Below the pieces are notes generated by a model. It was not told the DNA's origin. It did no database searches and worked only from the letters and a program-made list of their open reading frames with translations. A stretch of 64,000 nt of DNA from Dactylosporangium siamense (GTDB taxonomy: Bacteria > Actinomycetota > Actinomycetes > Mycobacteriales > Micromonosporaceae). The stretch lies in NCBI RefSeq assembly GCF_016862795.1, contig NZ_BONQ01000083.1, forward strand, positions 124,001-188,000. Direction: 5' to 3'. A program made the position numbers and the translations under genes. Within the stretch, counting starts at the first letter, position 1; the number at the start of each line of letters is the position of its first letter. Shown here one piece after another: positions 38,449 to 47,713 of this stretch.

Positions 38449-38739
38449 ATGAGTGGGTTGCTATGGCGGATGCCGCAGCCGGATGAGAGTCCGCAGGCGA
38501 CCTTGCGCGATGGGCTGACCGTGGCGGACGTCGCCGAGGTCCTGGACCGTGACGAGCGGCTACAGCTTCGGGCCCACAACGACCTGCTGCTGCTCGTGGC
38601 TGCCGAGACGGACGCCCGAGTGCTGGTTCGGGTGCTGCTGGTGCGCAATGACGACTCGTTCGTCTGGCGGGTGCACAGCGCTCGCGCTGCCAGCGTGACC
38701 GATCGGGAGCATTGGATACACAGGAAGGATGAGCGATGA
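38449..38739 (+). CDS. Candidate toxin, distant BrnT-like
   Basis: 96 residues, no confident family match. The layout (TVADVAEVLDRDERLQLRAH, hydrophobic strands NDLLLLVAAETD and RVLVRVLLVRN, then VWRVHSARAASVTDREHW) follows the order of BrnT toxins, whose C-terminal strand typically reads R-I-I-S-A-R followed by an acidic helix. BrnT is a RelE-like ribonuclease. Overlap ATGA with the next gene, a putative DNA-binding antitoxin, supports a toxin-antitoxin operon. This is inference; a non-toxic role is possible. Confidence 0.55.
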   Translation: MSGLLWRMPQPDESPQATLRDGLTVADVAEVLDRDERLQLRAHNDLLLLVAAETDARVLVRVLLVRNDDSFVWRVHSARAASVTDREHWIHRKDER

Positions 38740-39035
38740 CCGGGACAGCGCCGGACTTCGACCGGATGACCAAAGAAGAGATTGCAAACTGGCTGCTGGA
38801 GGCCGACGACATCACCGCCTGGCGTGAGTGGGCGAAGCCGTCGAGCCCGTCTGGAACCTTCGTCCAAGTTGATCCAACAGGCGAGGCGGTCGAACGCGTC
38901 GTAACGGTGAAGATGCCAGGCGACATGGTTGCGAGGCTGGACAGCGCAGCAGGCCGCGATCGGGCCGGCCGGTCTGGAATCATCCGGGCCGCAGTGGAGG
39001 AATATCTCGAGCGGCACCAGGGAGAAGCGGCGTAG
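38736..39035 (+). CDS. Ribbon-helix-helix protein, candidate antitoxin
   Basis: 99 residues. The N-terminal 45 are acidic and helical (DRMTKEEIANWLLEADDITAWREW), as in BrnA-type antitoxins that bind the toxin with this part. The C-terminal half is a CopG/RHH fold (ERVVTVKMPGDMVARLDSAA ... SGIIRAAVEEYLERH). It starts inside the stop codon of the gene before it. Probably binds the tandem operator at 38422. Confidence 0.7.
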   Translation: MTGTAPDFDRMTKEEIANWLLEADDITAWREWAKPSSPSGTFVQVDPTGEAVERVVTVKMPGDMVARLDSAAGRDRAGRSGIIRAAVEEYLERHQGEAA

Positions 39036-39093
39036 GCCAAGTAAAGCCACCGCCCGGCCCAAGCGTCGCCCACAAATGAGACCAGAAAGCCGG

Positions 39094-39201
39094 ACGCCCG
39101 GCCTCGTCATGATGGACGAGCCGGGCGTTCGTGCTGGCCGAGGTGCGGTGGCGCGGGGATTCGAACCCCGGGAAGGCTTGCACCTTCACACGCTTTCGAG
39201 G
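39094..39201. repeat. Direct repeat 2: terminator plus tRNA-Ser(CGA) 3' half
   Basis: Matches 38074-38179. The stem ACGCCCGG ... CCGGGCG (39094-39128) is the terminator of the minus-strand tRNA gene, and 39146-39201 is the 3' part of the intact tRNA. The 87-bp core from 39115 differs from copy 1 at about six positions. Confidence 0.85.
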
Positions 39202-39232
39202 CGTGCTCCTTAGGCCACTCGGACACGCCACC
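39146..39232 (-). tRNA. tRNA-Ser(CGA)
   Basis: Class II tRNA on the minus strand. Acceptor arms GGTGGCG (from 39232) and CGCCACC (ending 39147), discriminator G; anticodon loop CTCGAAA in CACGC/GCGTG gives CGA; T loop GTTCGAATC. CCA is not encoded. It is the intact side of the duplicated attachment site. Confidence 0.95.
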
Positions 39233-39299
39233 GCCGAGAAGGCTACCGGATGCCTGGCCGCGTCCGCGCGGGGGATCGCCGTTTGGCAGGATCGGGGGC

Positions 39300-40007
39300 A
39301 TGAGCACGCACATCGGCGCTGAGCCGGGCGACATCGCTGAACTTGTCCTCATGCCGGGAGACCCGCTGCGGGCCAAGTGGATCGCTGAGACGTTCCTGGA
39401 GGACGCCCGCTGTTACTCGACGGTGCGGAACATGTTCGGCTTCACGGGGACGTTCGAGGGCACCCGGGTCAGTGTCCAGGGGTCGGGGATGGGGATGCCG
39501 TCGGCCAGCATCTACGCGCATGAGCTGATCAACGACTACGGGGTGAGGTCGCTCATTCGGGTGGGGAGTTGCGGAGCGCTGGTCGAGTCGCTCAAGTTGC
39601 GGGACGTGGTGGCGGCGATCGGGTCCAGCACGGACTCGAACATGAACCGGGCCAGGTTTGACGGGCTGATCGACTACGCGCCGGTGGCGGACTTCGGGTT
39701 GTTGCGCACGGCGGTGGACGTGGCCGCGGCGCGGGGCATCGAGATGCGGGTCGGGCCGATCCTGGCCGCTGACGCGTTCTACACGGATCGGCCCGACCTG
39801 TACGACCGGCTGGCCGACTACGGCGTGCTGGCCGTGGAGATGGAGTCGGCGGCGTTGTACACGATCGCGGCCCGGTTCCAGGCGAAGGCGTTGACGCTGC
39901 TGACGGTCAGCGACCACATCAAGACCGGCGAACGGACGACGGCCCAGGAGCGCGAGCAGACGTTCAGCCAGATGGTGGAGATCGCCCTGAAGACGATCAC
40001 GAGCTGA
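39300..40007 (+). CDS. deoD: Purine-nucleoside phosphorylase, DeoD type
   Basis: 235 residues, normal length. It cleaves purine nucleosides with phosphate in salvage. [12 protein letters not shown] (phosphate Arg), [24 protein letters not shown] and the nucleoside-binding [10 protein letters not shown] are all in place, with the acid-base Asp in TVSDH. Cytoplasmic hexamer. Single gene, separate from its neighbours. Confidence 0.96.
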   Translation: MSTHIGAEPGDIAELVLMPGDPLRAKWIAETFLEDARCYSTVRNMFGFTGTFEGTRVSVQGSGMGMPSASIYAHELINDYGVRSLIRVGSCGALVESLKLRDVVAAIGSSTDSNMNRARFDGLIDYAPVADFGLLRTAVDVAAARGIEMRVGPILAADAFYTDRPDLYDRLADYGVLAVEMESAALYTIAARFQAKALTLLTVSDHIKTGERTTAQEREQTFSQMVEIALKTITS

Positions 40008-40020
40008 GCAGAAGAAGACA

Positions 40021-41180
40021 TCAACTGCCCAGAGCAACGGTCGGCGAGAGCCGGGCGGCCCGCACCGCGGGATACAGCCCGGCCAGCCCGCCGATCAGCA
40101 GCGTCGCGAGCAGCCCGCCGCCGAGCACCCACAACGGCACCACCACGGGCCATGACTGCGACACCGCGTAAGCAAAAGTGATCAAGAAGCCCAGCACCAG
40201 GCCGCCGGCGCCGCCGAGCAGGGACAGCAGCAGCGACTCGGTCAGGAACTGCAGCCGGATCTGGGCCCGGCGGGCGCCCAGGGCCCGGCGCAGGCCGATC
40301 TCGGCGCGGCGCTCCAGCACGGAGATGACCATGGTGTTGGCCACGCCGACGCCGCCGACCAGGAGTGCCACCGCGCCGAGGCCGAGCAGCAGGCCGGTGA
40401 AGGCCGCGTCGAACGCGGCGCGGGCGGCCAGGGCGTCGGAGGGGCGGGAGACCTGCACCTCGTTGGGCGCCGACGGGTTGGCGGTGGCGGCGAGGACCCC
40501 CGCGACGGCGGTGACGGCGTCCGGGCGGGCCCGGGCGTAGATGGTGGTCGGGTAGCCGTCGAAGCCGAGCACCTCGGTCGCCGTGGACCAGCCGATCAGG
40601 GCCGCGGAGTCGAGCTCGGGCGCGAGCGGCACCGGTGCGAGGACCCCCACGACGGTGAACCAGTTCCCGCCCAGCCACACCGTCAGGCCCGGCGGCACCC
40701 CCAGCAACGCGGCGGCCCGCGACCCGAGCACCACCGTCGGGACCGTGCCGACGCCCAGAAACGCACCGGCCGACACGGTCGCGCCGACCGTGGACAGCAG
40801 CTGCGGCGACGCGGCGAGCACCGCGATGCCGCCCGTCTCTGTGGCGGGGATGCGGTCCGTCCGGTACACCCGGGCCGACGGGACGCGGCCGGTGGAGGAC
40901 ACCGAGGTCACCGGGCCGACCCTGGCAACCATCGCGGAAGCGTCAGCAGGCAGATGGGCCGCGTCGCCGAAGAACGTCTTGCCGGGGCCGACCGACAACA
41001 GGTTGGTGCCCAGCGCGGAGAGCTGCCGGTCGACCTGGGCCCGGCTGGACGTGGAGATGCCGACGACGGCGACCATGGCGGCGATCCCGATCGCGATGCC
41101 CAGGGCCGACAGGACGACCCGCAGCGGCCGCGTGCGCAGGCCGGCGCCGCCCACCCGGACCACATCCAAGAAGGAGAGCT

Positions 41181-41184
<4 letters not shown>
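40021..41184 (-). CDS. MacB-like ABC permease
   Basis: 387 residues. N-terminal helix ([20 protein letters not shown]), a large extracytoplasmic MacB core, then three C-terminal helices of the FtsX type ([39 protein letters not shown] is the typical loop-helix block). Starts at GTG 41184 overlapping the ATPase stop. Works with the ATPase and adaptor as an export or mechanotransmission system. Confidence 0.92.
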
Positions 41185-41826
<642 letters not shown>

Positions 41827-41831
<5 letters not shown>

Positions 41832-41944
41832 GCCGCTGCCCCGAAGATCATGCCGCGGTCCGAAGATCATGCCGCCGCTCCGAAGGCCACGCCGCTGCCC
41901 CGACGATCATGCGGCGGTCCGAGGTTCATGCCGCCGTCCCGACG
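41827..41944. repeat. Six 19-20 bp tandem units spanning a gene junction
   Basis: Units ATCATGCCGCTGCCCCGAAG and variants start at 41827, 41847, 41866, 41886, 41906 and 41925. They cover the last codons of the adaptor gene and the ATPase start. On the minus strand most units offer an ATG. Confidence 0.88.
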
Positions 41945-42954
41945 GTGAGGCCCTCGCGGAGGTCCGGGCCCGAGACCTCGACCCGGCCGCCGGCGAACAG
42001 GCCGGTCGTGACGGCGACGGTCCGGACCGTGCTCCCGTCGAGCAGCTGCAGCCCGTAGCCGCCCTCCGCGAGCGCGACCAGCGCCGAAACGGGCACGATG
42101 AGCACGTTGTCGCGGCGCTCGGCGACGAGGGTGACGTCGACGGGCGCCGAGGAGTACCGGCCGAGCTGTTCCTGCTTCACGAGCGAAACGGTCACGTCGA
42201 CCGTGACGATCGACGGCGGGCCCGGTTGCACGGTGGCGACGGCGCCGATGGCCGTGATGGTGCCCGGCACGGTGGCGCCGTCGGGGAGTTTCACGGTCGC
42301 CTGGTCGCCGACGGTGGCGAGGTCCTGCTTGGTGACGTCGAGCTTGACGGTGACCTGGCGGGTCGGGCCGGTCCAGTCCAGGACAGGGCCGGTGGCGTTG
42401 TCGCCGAGGTGGCCCTTGACGGCGCCGACCCGGATCGCGGCGGGGGCCATGACGACCCGGCCGAGGTCGACGACGCCGGTCTCGGATAGGCCGAGCCGTT
42501 CCTGCCAGTCCCGCACCGCCGACGCCGTCGCCGACGTGAACGCGTCGTCGACGGTGAACCCCTTGAAGCCGAGCGCCGACAGGTTGCTCTCGAACGCCGC
42601 GACGTCGGCACCGGAGTCGCCGGAGCGCAGTGGACGAAACAGCGGCGCGGTCCCGTACATGAGCAGCACCGGTGTGCCGTCGACCTGATAGAGCGGCTGG
42701 CCGCGCTCGACGGTGCGCCCCTCGCCGGGCAACCCCGTGATCATGCCGGGCAACCGGCCGACGACGGTGGTCGCGGCGCCGAAGTCGAGGGTGCCGTCGA
42801 CGTCCTCGGTCTGCGTGATGGTCCCGCGGACGATCTTCGTGGCGGCCGGCGGGGCCGGGGCGGCGACCACGGCCGGGTCGCGGTCCAGCAGCAGCCACCC
42901 ACCGGCGCCGGCGAGCAGCGCGGCCGGCAGCACGAACAGGAGGGTGCGCTTCAC
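41926..42954 (-). CDS. HlyD-like adaptor with peptidoglycan-binding domain
   Basis: 342 residues from GTG 42954. N-terminal signal anchor (LLFVLPAALLAGAGGWLLL); residues about 90-165 are a PG_binding_1 domain (LRSGDSGADVAAFESNLSALGFKGF); the rest is the beta-barrel and lipoyl-like adaptor (QVTVKLDVTKQDLATVGDQATV). In actinobacteria these proteins partner with MacB-type ABC pairs, as here. GTGA overlap with the lipoprotein gene upstream. Confidence 0.9.
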   Translation of the reverse strand: MKRTLLFVLPAALLAGAGGWLLLDRDPAVVAAPAPPAATKIVRGTITQTEDVDGTLDFGAATTVVGRLPGMITGLPGEGRTVERGQPLYQVDGTPVLLMYGTAPLFRPLRSGDSGADVAAFESNLSALGFKGFTVDDAFTSATASAVRDWQERLGLSETGVVDLGRVVMAPAAIRVGAVKGHLGDNATGPVLDWTGPTRQVTVKLDVTKQDLATVGDQATVKLPDGATVPGTITAIGAVATVQPGPPSIVTVDVTVSLVKQEQLGRYSSAPVDVTLVAERRDNVLIVPVSALVALAEGGYGLQLLDGSTVRTVAVTTGLFAGGRVEVSGPDLREGLTVGTAA

Positions 42955-43436
42955 CGGCCCACCACCACGCTCTTGCACGCGTTGGCCGCGTCCCGGAACG
43001 CGGGGCTGTTGATGTCGATGGCGCCGTTGCCGAGCATGTCGGCGACGCCGCTGGCCGGGTCGGGGTCGGCCATGTCGACGCCGTGCTCGCGCATGCACCT
43101 GGCGAACGCCCGGGCCTGCTCGAGCTGCTCCGGGGTGAGGTTGCTCAGGGTGCCGCCGTTGGGCAGCAGCTGCCGGCAGGCGGACATCGCCTCGGCCGCC
43201 TTGCCGCGGTCGACGTCGCCGCTGATCTGCAGCTCGCCGTCGGGTCCGGGGTCGGCCATCTCGACACCGTGCTCGCGCATGCACTTGGCGAAGCGCCGGT
43301 TGGCCTCCGCCCTGTCGGCCGAAGGGGACGCCGACACGGTGGCGCCGCCGCCGGCCGTGGCGACCGGGGGGCCGGTGGTGGGCGAGCAGGCGGCCAGCAG
43401 CAGCACGGCCGCCGTCGTCAACAGAACGCGTCTCAT
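42951..43436 (-). CDS. Lipoprotein with duplicated CMREHGV motif
   Basis: 161 residues from ATG 43436. Lipobox VLLLAAC. The mature part contains two related blocks, FAKCMREHGVEMADPGPDG (about 58-76) and FARCMREHGVDMADPDPAS (about 118-136), each with one Cys, plus two more Cys, which suggests a duplicated disulfide-stabilised fold. Proteins of this type are often the first gene of actinobacterial ABC-export operons. Function unknown; may sense or deliver substrate. Confidence 0.85.
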   Translation of the reverse strand: MRRVLLTTAAVLLLAACSPTTGPPVATAGGGATVSASPSADRAEANRRFAKCMREHGVEMADPGPDGELQISGDVDRGKAAEAMSACRQLLPNGGTLSNLTPEQLEQARAFARCMREHGVDMADPDPASGVADMLGNGAIDINSPAFRDAANACKSVVVGR

Positions 43437-43523
43437 GCCAGCAGGAGACCCGCGCGGCGATAAAACGGACATGAGGGAAACCGCTTATCCCTGGCTTACG
43501 CGGCGTACGGGCACCATGGACCT

Positions 43524-44180
43524 GTGCGGGTTCTGGTGGTCGAGGATGAGCAGCTGCTGGCCGACGCGGTCGCCGAGGGGCTGCGACGGGAGTCGTTCGC
43601 GGTCGACGTGGCCTACGACGGCGACGGCGCGCTGCAGCGGCTCGGGGTCAACGAGTACGACGTCCTGGTCCTGGACCGGGACCTGCCGGAGGTCGGCGGC
43701 GACGACGTGTGCCGGTGGGTGAGCGCCGAGCTGCCCGAGACCCGGATCCTGATGCTGACGGCCGCGTCGGCGGTCCTCGACCGGGTCGATGGGCTGTCGC
43801 TCGGTGCCGACGACTACCTGGGCAAGCCGTTCGCGTTCGCGGAGCTGGTCGCGCGGGTCCGGGCCCTCGGCCGGCGGGCCAGGGCCGCGACGCCGCCGGT
43901 GCTGGAGCGGGGGGACCTGCGCCTGGACCCGAACCGGCGGGAGGTGTTCCGGGCCGGTCACTACGTGGCGCTGACGCGCAAGGAGTTCGCGGTCCTCGAG
44001 GAGCTGCTGCGGGCCGGCGGCGGGGTGCTCAGCGCCGAGCAGCTGCTGGAGCGGGCCTGGGACGAGCACATCGACCCGTTCACCAACGTGCTGCGGGTGA
44101 CGGTGATGACGCTGCGGCGCAAGCTCGGCGACCCGCCGGTGATCGAGACGGTGGCCGGCGTCGGCTACCAGATCCGATGA
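43524..44180 (+). CDS. OmpR family response regulator
   Basis: 218 residues. Receiver domain (VLVVEDEQLLADAVAEGL; phospho-acceptor in LVLDRDLPE; Lys in YLGKPFA) and C-terminal winged helix (VALTRKEFAVLEELLRAGG ... RVTVMTLRRKLG). GTG start. It is divergent from the lipoprotein-ABC operon, with ATGA overlap to its kinase. Confidence 0.95.
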   Translation: MRVLVVEDEQLLADAVAEGLRRESFAVDVAYDGDGALQRLGVNEYDVLVLDRDLPEVGGDDVCRWVSAELPETRILMLTAASAVLDRVDGLSLGADDYLGKPFAFAELVARVRALGRRARAATPPVLERGDLRLDPNRREVFRAGHYVALTRKEFAVLEELLRAGGGVLSAEQLLERAWDEHIDPFTNVLRVTVMTLRRKLGDPPVIETVAGVGYQIR

Positions 44181-45286
44181 GCCGGCTCGGCATCAGGACC
44201 AGGCTGACCGTCCTGTACGGCGTGCTGTTCCTGCTCGGCGGCGCGACCCTGCTCGGCGTCACGTACTTCCTGGTCAAGCAGAACATCCACCAGCGCAACA
44301 CCACCTCGGTCGGGTCGCTCCCGGCGGAGATCAAGTTCGGGGACGTGGACGTCAACGCGTTCGTCCGGCAGCTGCAGAAGCGCCAGGCCGAGATCGAGAA
44401 CAACACCCTCGACGCGCTGCTCACCCAGGGTGGGATCGCGCTCGGGCTGGTGACGGTGATCGGGGTCGGGTTCGGCTGGCTGATGGCGGAGCGGGCGCTG
44501 CGCCCGGTCGGGCGGATCACGGAGACGGCGCGGCGGGTCGCCGGCGGCAACCTGCACGAGCGGATCGCGCTCAAGGGGCCGGCCGACGAGATCAAGGAGC
44601 TCGCGGACACGTTCGACTCGATGCTGGAGCGCCTCGACGCCGCGTTCGACGGGCAGCGCCGGTTCGTGGCCAACGCGTCGCACGAGCTGCGCACGCCGCT
44701 GACGATCAACCGGACGCTGATCGAGGTCGCGTTGGGCCGTGCCGCGCCGCCTCCGGAGCTGGTGCACCTCGGCGAGACCCTGCTCGCGGTCAACGCGCGA
44801 CACGAACGGCTGATCGACGGGCTGCTGACGCTCGTCGCCTCCGAACAGGCGCTGACCGTGCACGAGACGGTGGACGTCGCGCAGATCGCCCGGCACGTCA
44901 CGGCCGACAAGGTCGCCGAGGTGTCCCTGGAGGCCGCGGTCACGGTCGGCGACCCGGTCCTGCTGGAGCGGGTGGTGCAGAACCTCGTCGACAACGCCGT
45001 CGCCTACAACGTGCCCGACGGCACGGTCTGGGTCCGGACCCACACCACCGGGTCGCGGGCCGAGCTGGTCGTGGAGAACACCGGTCCGGCGATCCCGGCG
45101 TACGAGGTGCCGCGGCTGTTCGAGCCGTTCCGCCGGCTCCGGTCGCGGACCGGCTCCGCCACCGGGACGGGGCTGGGTCTGTCGATCGTGCGCTCGGTCG
45201 CGGTGGCGCACGGCGGGCGGGTCGACGCGCGGCCGCGCGACGGCGGCGGCCTGGTGGTGACGGTGACGCTCCCCACACAAAACTAA
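44177..45286 (+). CDS. Two-component sensor histidine kinase
   Basis: 369 residues. Two membrane helices (about 8-32 and 80-105) around a short 50-residue extracytoplasmic loop, HAMP, HisKA (FVANASHELRTPL) and HATPase (NLVDNAVAYN, TGTGLGLSIV). The short loop and the adjacent ABC export operon suggest sensing of envelope stress or an antimicrobial via the transporter, by analogy with known kinase-ABC modules. Confidence 0.94.
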   Translation: MSRLGIRTRLTVLYGVLFLLGGATLLGVTYFLVKQNIHQRNTTSVGSLPAEIKFGDVDVNAFVRQLQKRQAEIENNTLDALLTQGGIALGLVTVIGVGFGWLMAERALRPVGRITETARRVAGGNLHERIALKGPADEIKELADTFDSMLERLDAAFDGQRRFVANASHELRTPLTINRTLIEVALGRAAPPPELVHLGETLLAVNARHERLIDGLLTLVASEQALTVHETVDVAQIARHVTADKVAEVSLEAAVTVGDPVLLERVVQNLVDNAVAYNVPDGTVWVRTHTTGSRAELVVENTGPAIPAYEVPRLFEPFRRLRSRTGSATGTGLGLSIVRSVAVAHGGRVDARPRDGGGLVVTVTLPTQN

Positions 45287-45309
45287 CCGACCGATCGGTT
45301 TTTTAGTTG
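45281..45309. promoter_or_regulatory. Palindrome upstream of TetR gene
   Basis: AACTAACCGACCGATCGGTT followed by TTTTAGTT. ACCGATCGGT (45290-45299) is a perfect palindrome flanked by CTAA and TTAG. Likely operator of the TetR gene at 45323; the T-run also makes it a possible terminator for the kinase gene. Confidence 0.65.
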
Positions 45310-45322
45310 GTACGGTCAGCGC

Positions 45323-45958
45323 ATGCCCACCGTGGACGGCCGCCTGCTGCGCGGCGAGCGTGCCCGCACCGCGACCCTCGACGTCGCCGTGGGCCTGGCG
45401 ACGGAGTCGGGCCTTGACGGGCTCTCGTTCAGCCAGCTCGCCGAGCGGGCCGGGGTCAGCAAGTCGGGCCTGTTCGCGCACTGGGCCACCAAGGAGGAGC
45501 TGCAGCTCGCCGCGGTCGCGCACGCCGAGCAGCGCTTCACCGAGGTGGTGGTGCGGCCGGCCCTGCGGGCGCCGCGCGGCATCCGCCGGCTGTGGGCGCT
45601 GCAGGAGAGCCGCCTCGCCGACATGGCCAGCGGCGCCCTGCCCGGTGGCTGCTTCTTCACCAACGCGCAGTTCGAGTTCACCGTGCGCCCCGGCAGCGTC
45701 CGCGACGCGCTGAGCGCCGCCCTCGCCGACTGGCACACCCTGCTGGAGCGGCTGATCGCCGAGGCGGTCGAGCTGGGCGAGCTGCGCGCCGACGTGCCCG
45801 CGGCGCAGCTGGCGTTCGAGCTCAACGCGCTGGGCACCGCAGCGGTCTACGAGTCGCGCCTGTTGCGGGCGGACGAGATCTACACGTACGCGCGAACGGC
45901 CGCCCTGCAGCGGCTCCGCGGCCTTGCCCTGGTTCCGTATCTGGAGGATCTGCCATGA
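45323..45958 (+). CDS. TetR family regulator
   Basis: 211 residues. HTH GLDGLSFSQLAERAGVSKSGLFAHWATKEELQLAAV is clear; the C-terminal domain has GALPGGCFFTNAQFEF, typical of a TetR subfamily that controls acyl or solvent-stress genes. It overlaps the thioesterase start (ATGA at 45955). Confidence 0.92.
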   Translation: MPTVDGRLLRGERARTATLDVAVGLATESGLDGLSFSQLAERAGVSKSGLFAHWATKEELQLAAVAHAEQRFTEVVVRPALRAPRGIRRLWALQESRLADMASGALPGGCFFTNAQFEFTVRPGSVRDALSAALADWHTLLERLIAEAVELGELRADVPAAQLAFELNALGTAAVYESRLLRADEIYTYARTAALQRLRGLALVPYLEDLP

Positions 45959-46407
45959 CCACTGTCGTGCTGCCCGGTCACGTGTCCCCGTTCGTCGTGC
46001 ACTTCGACGACCTCGACGCGATGGGCATCGTGCACAACGCCCGCTACGCGGTGTTCCTGGAACGGGCCCTGTCCCAGTGGTGGAGCGAGCGCGGCCACTC
46101 CTACGCCGGCGGCCGGCCGACCACGTCCGACGTGATGCACGCCGTCGCCGAATACTCGATCTCCTACAAGGCCCCGGTCCGCGGCACCGGCGAGATCGGC
46201 GTCCACTTCTGGGTCGAGACGCTGGGTGAGACGAGCGCCGTCTACCGCTTCCGCATCCTGTCCGCGGACGGGCAGACCGTGCACGCCGAGGGCCGGCGGG
46301 TCAACGTGAAGCTCGACCCCCGCACCCTGCGGCCCGCGCCGTGGAGCGACGACGCCCGCACGCACGCACGCAGCTTGCTAGCGCCGGTCGCCGAAGAAGC
46401 CGCGTAG
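45955..46407 (+). CDS. Acyl-CoA thioesterase, 4HBT hotdog fold
   Basis: 150 residues. FVVHFDDLDAMGIVHNARYAVFLERA carries the 4HBT active-site Asp; HAVAEYSISYKAPVRGTGEI is the central sheet. Hydrolyses CoA thioesters; the chain specificity is not known. Coupled to the TetR gene. Its last 30 bp overlap tadA on the other strand. Confidence 0.9.
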   Translation: MTTVVLPGHVSPFVVHFDDLDAMGIVHNARYAVFLERALSQWWSERGHSYAGGRPTTSDVMHAVAEYSISYKAPVRGTGEIGVHFWVETLGETSAVYRFRILSADGQTVHAEGRRVNVKLDPRTLRPAPWSDDARTHARSLLAPVAEEAA

Positions 46408-46827
46408 CAGCACGGCGGACTCCTCCGCCAGGACGCCGGCGAGCACCTCGGGGCGGTGGGTGAGCCGGCGGTCGCGCAGGACGTCCCACAGGGAGCCCGC
46501 AGCGCCGGTCTTCGGCTCCCACGCACCGAAGACCACGGTGCCGATCCGGGCGAGCACCAGCGCGCCGGCGCACATCGTGCACGGCTCGACGGTGACCACC
46601 AGGGCGCAGTCCTCCAGCCGCCAGGCGCCGAGCCGCGTGGCGGCCCGGCGCAGGGCCAGGATCTCGGCGTGCGCCGTCGGGTCGCCGGTGGCCTCCCGCT
46701 CGTTGTGGGCGGCGCCGAGCTCCGTGCCGTCGGGGCCGAGGACGACCGCCCCGATCGGCACGTCGGCGCCGGCGGACGCGGCGACCAGCAGGGCCCGCCG
46801 CATCGCCGGCTCCCAGCGCTCGCGCAC
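46378..46827 (-). CDS. tadA: tRNA-specific adenosine deaminase
   Basis: 149 residues from GTG 46827 (ATG 46803 also possible). Zinc ligands and catalytic Glu in TAHAEILAL, and PCTMCAGALVLARI. It deaminates A34 to inosine in tRNA-Arg. A conserved partner gene lies just upstream. Confidence 0.93.
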   Translation of the reverse strand: MRERWEPAMRRALLVAASAGADVPIGAVVLGPDGTELGAAHNEREATGDPTAHAEILALRRAATRLGAWRLEDCALVVTVEPCTMCAGALVLARIGTVVFGAWEPKTGAAGSLWDVLRDRRLTHRPEVLAGVLAEESAVLLRGFFGDRR

Positions 46828-46832
46828 AGGCG

Positions 46833-47357
46833 TCAGGCCTCGCGCAGCTCTTCGATCTCGTCGCCGGCACCGATCGCCTGGCAGATCTCGGCCGTCAGGT
46901 CGGCCGGGAGCATGCCCTCCTGGGCGCACAGCTCCAGCAGCCGCCCGCCGGGCAGGCCCAGGTCGGCGAGGAGCTCCGGATCCCCGACCGGCTCGATGTC
47001 GGGCTCGACCGAGGGTCCCTCCTCCTCGTCATCGTCGTCGTCGGCGTCGTCGACCTCCTCGTCGGCGATCTCCGGCACCTGCTCCTCGATGTCGCCGAGG
47101 AGGATGGCGCCGAGACGCGACTCCGCGGCGAAGATCGAGTCGGAGCCGAAGATCCGCAGATCCTCACCGTCGTCGAGGCGCAGGATCACCAGATACGCGT
47201 CGTCGGACTCGACGAACAGCAGTGACACCGTCGCGTCCGGGTCGGTGTCGCGCAGGCGTTCGGTGATCTCCTCGACGTCGGCGACGCCACTGAGGTCGAG
47301 CTCGGCCGCGGCCCAGCTCTTGGAGCCGCGTGTGACAGCGGCAGCGAAGTGCGACAC
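46833..47357 (-). CDS. TadA-associated actinobacterial protein
   Basis: 174 residues. The first 85 form a compact domain (LSLLFVESDDAYLVILRLDDGEDLRIF-like strands); then an acidic run of Asp and Glu (about 102-118) and a C-terminal helix bundle. Annotated in actinobacteria as tRNA adenosine deaminase-associated protein because it constantly neighbours tadA. Function unknown. Confidence 0.85.
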   Translation of the reverse strand: MSHFAAAVTRGSKSWAAAELDLSGVADVEEITERLRDTDPDATVSLLFVESDDAYLVILRLDDGEDLRIFGSDSIFAAESRLGAILLGDIEEQVPEIADEEVDDADDDDDEEEGPSVEPDIEPVGDPELLADLGLPGGRLLELCAQEGMLPADLTAEICQAIGAGDEIEELREA

Positions 47358-47425
47358 GGTCCCCCCGGTCGGTGCTCGTCGTTACCCGAGAACACTATTC
47401 GAGCAGATCGGCGGTTGGCGCAGGG

Positions 47426-47593
47426 CTAGTCGGCGAGTCGTCGGCGAGTCGCGATGAGCTCGCGGAGACGATCGGCGCGGAGACGGCGTGGATGGAGCCG
47501 CTCGCGAAGCGCTTTCGCGTCCGCGAGCTCGACCAGCAGCGCGAGCCGTCGACGACGCCGCTCGGGATCGAGCCGCTGCAGCCTCAAAGCCAT
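47426..47593 (-). CDS. Possible small Arg/Leu-rich protein
   Basis: 55 residues (MALRLQRLDPERRRRRLALL start), almost entirely charged helix. Third-position GC is high but no ribosome site is evident. It is listed because the spacer 47358-47713 otherwise has nothing. May be chance. Confidence 0.3.
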   Translation of the reverse strand: MALRLQRLDPERRRRRLALLVELADAKALRERLHPRRLRADRLRELIATRRRLAD

Positions 47594-47713
47594 GTTGCTG
47601 AGAGTGATACTCGTCGCAATCCACGTCAAGACCACGCGGCAAAGTCCTTGTGCCAGCTACTGAACGTAGCTTTTCGATGCGGCTCCGCTGCCACCTCCGA
47701 CGCCGATCCGCGG

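Noticed and set aside
38180-39093. Integrase or excisionase inside the tRNA-flanked insert
   Set aside because: No open frame of suitable size or motif; only the two small genes are present.
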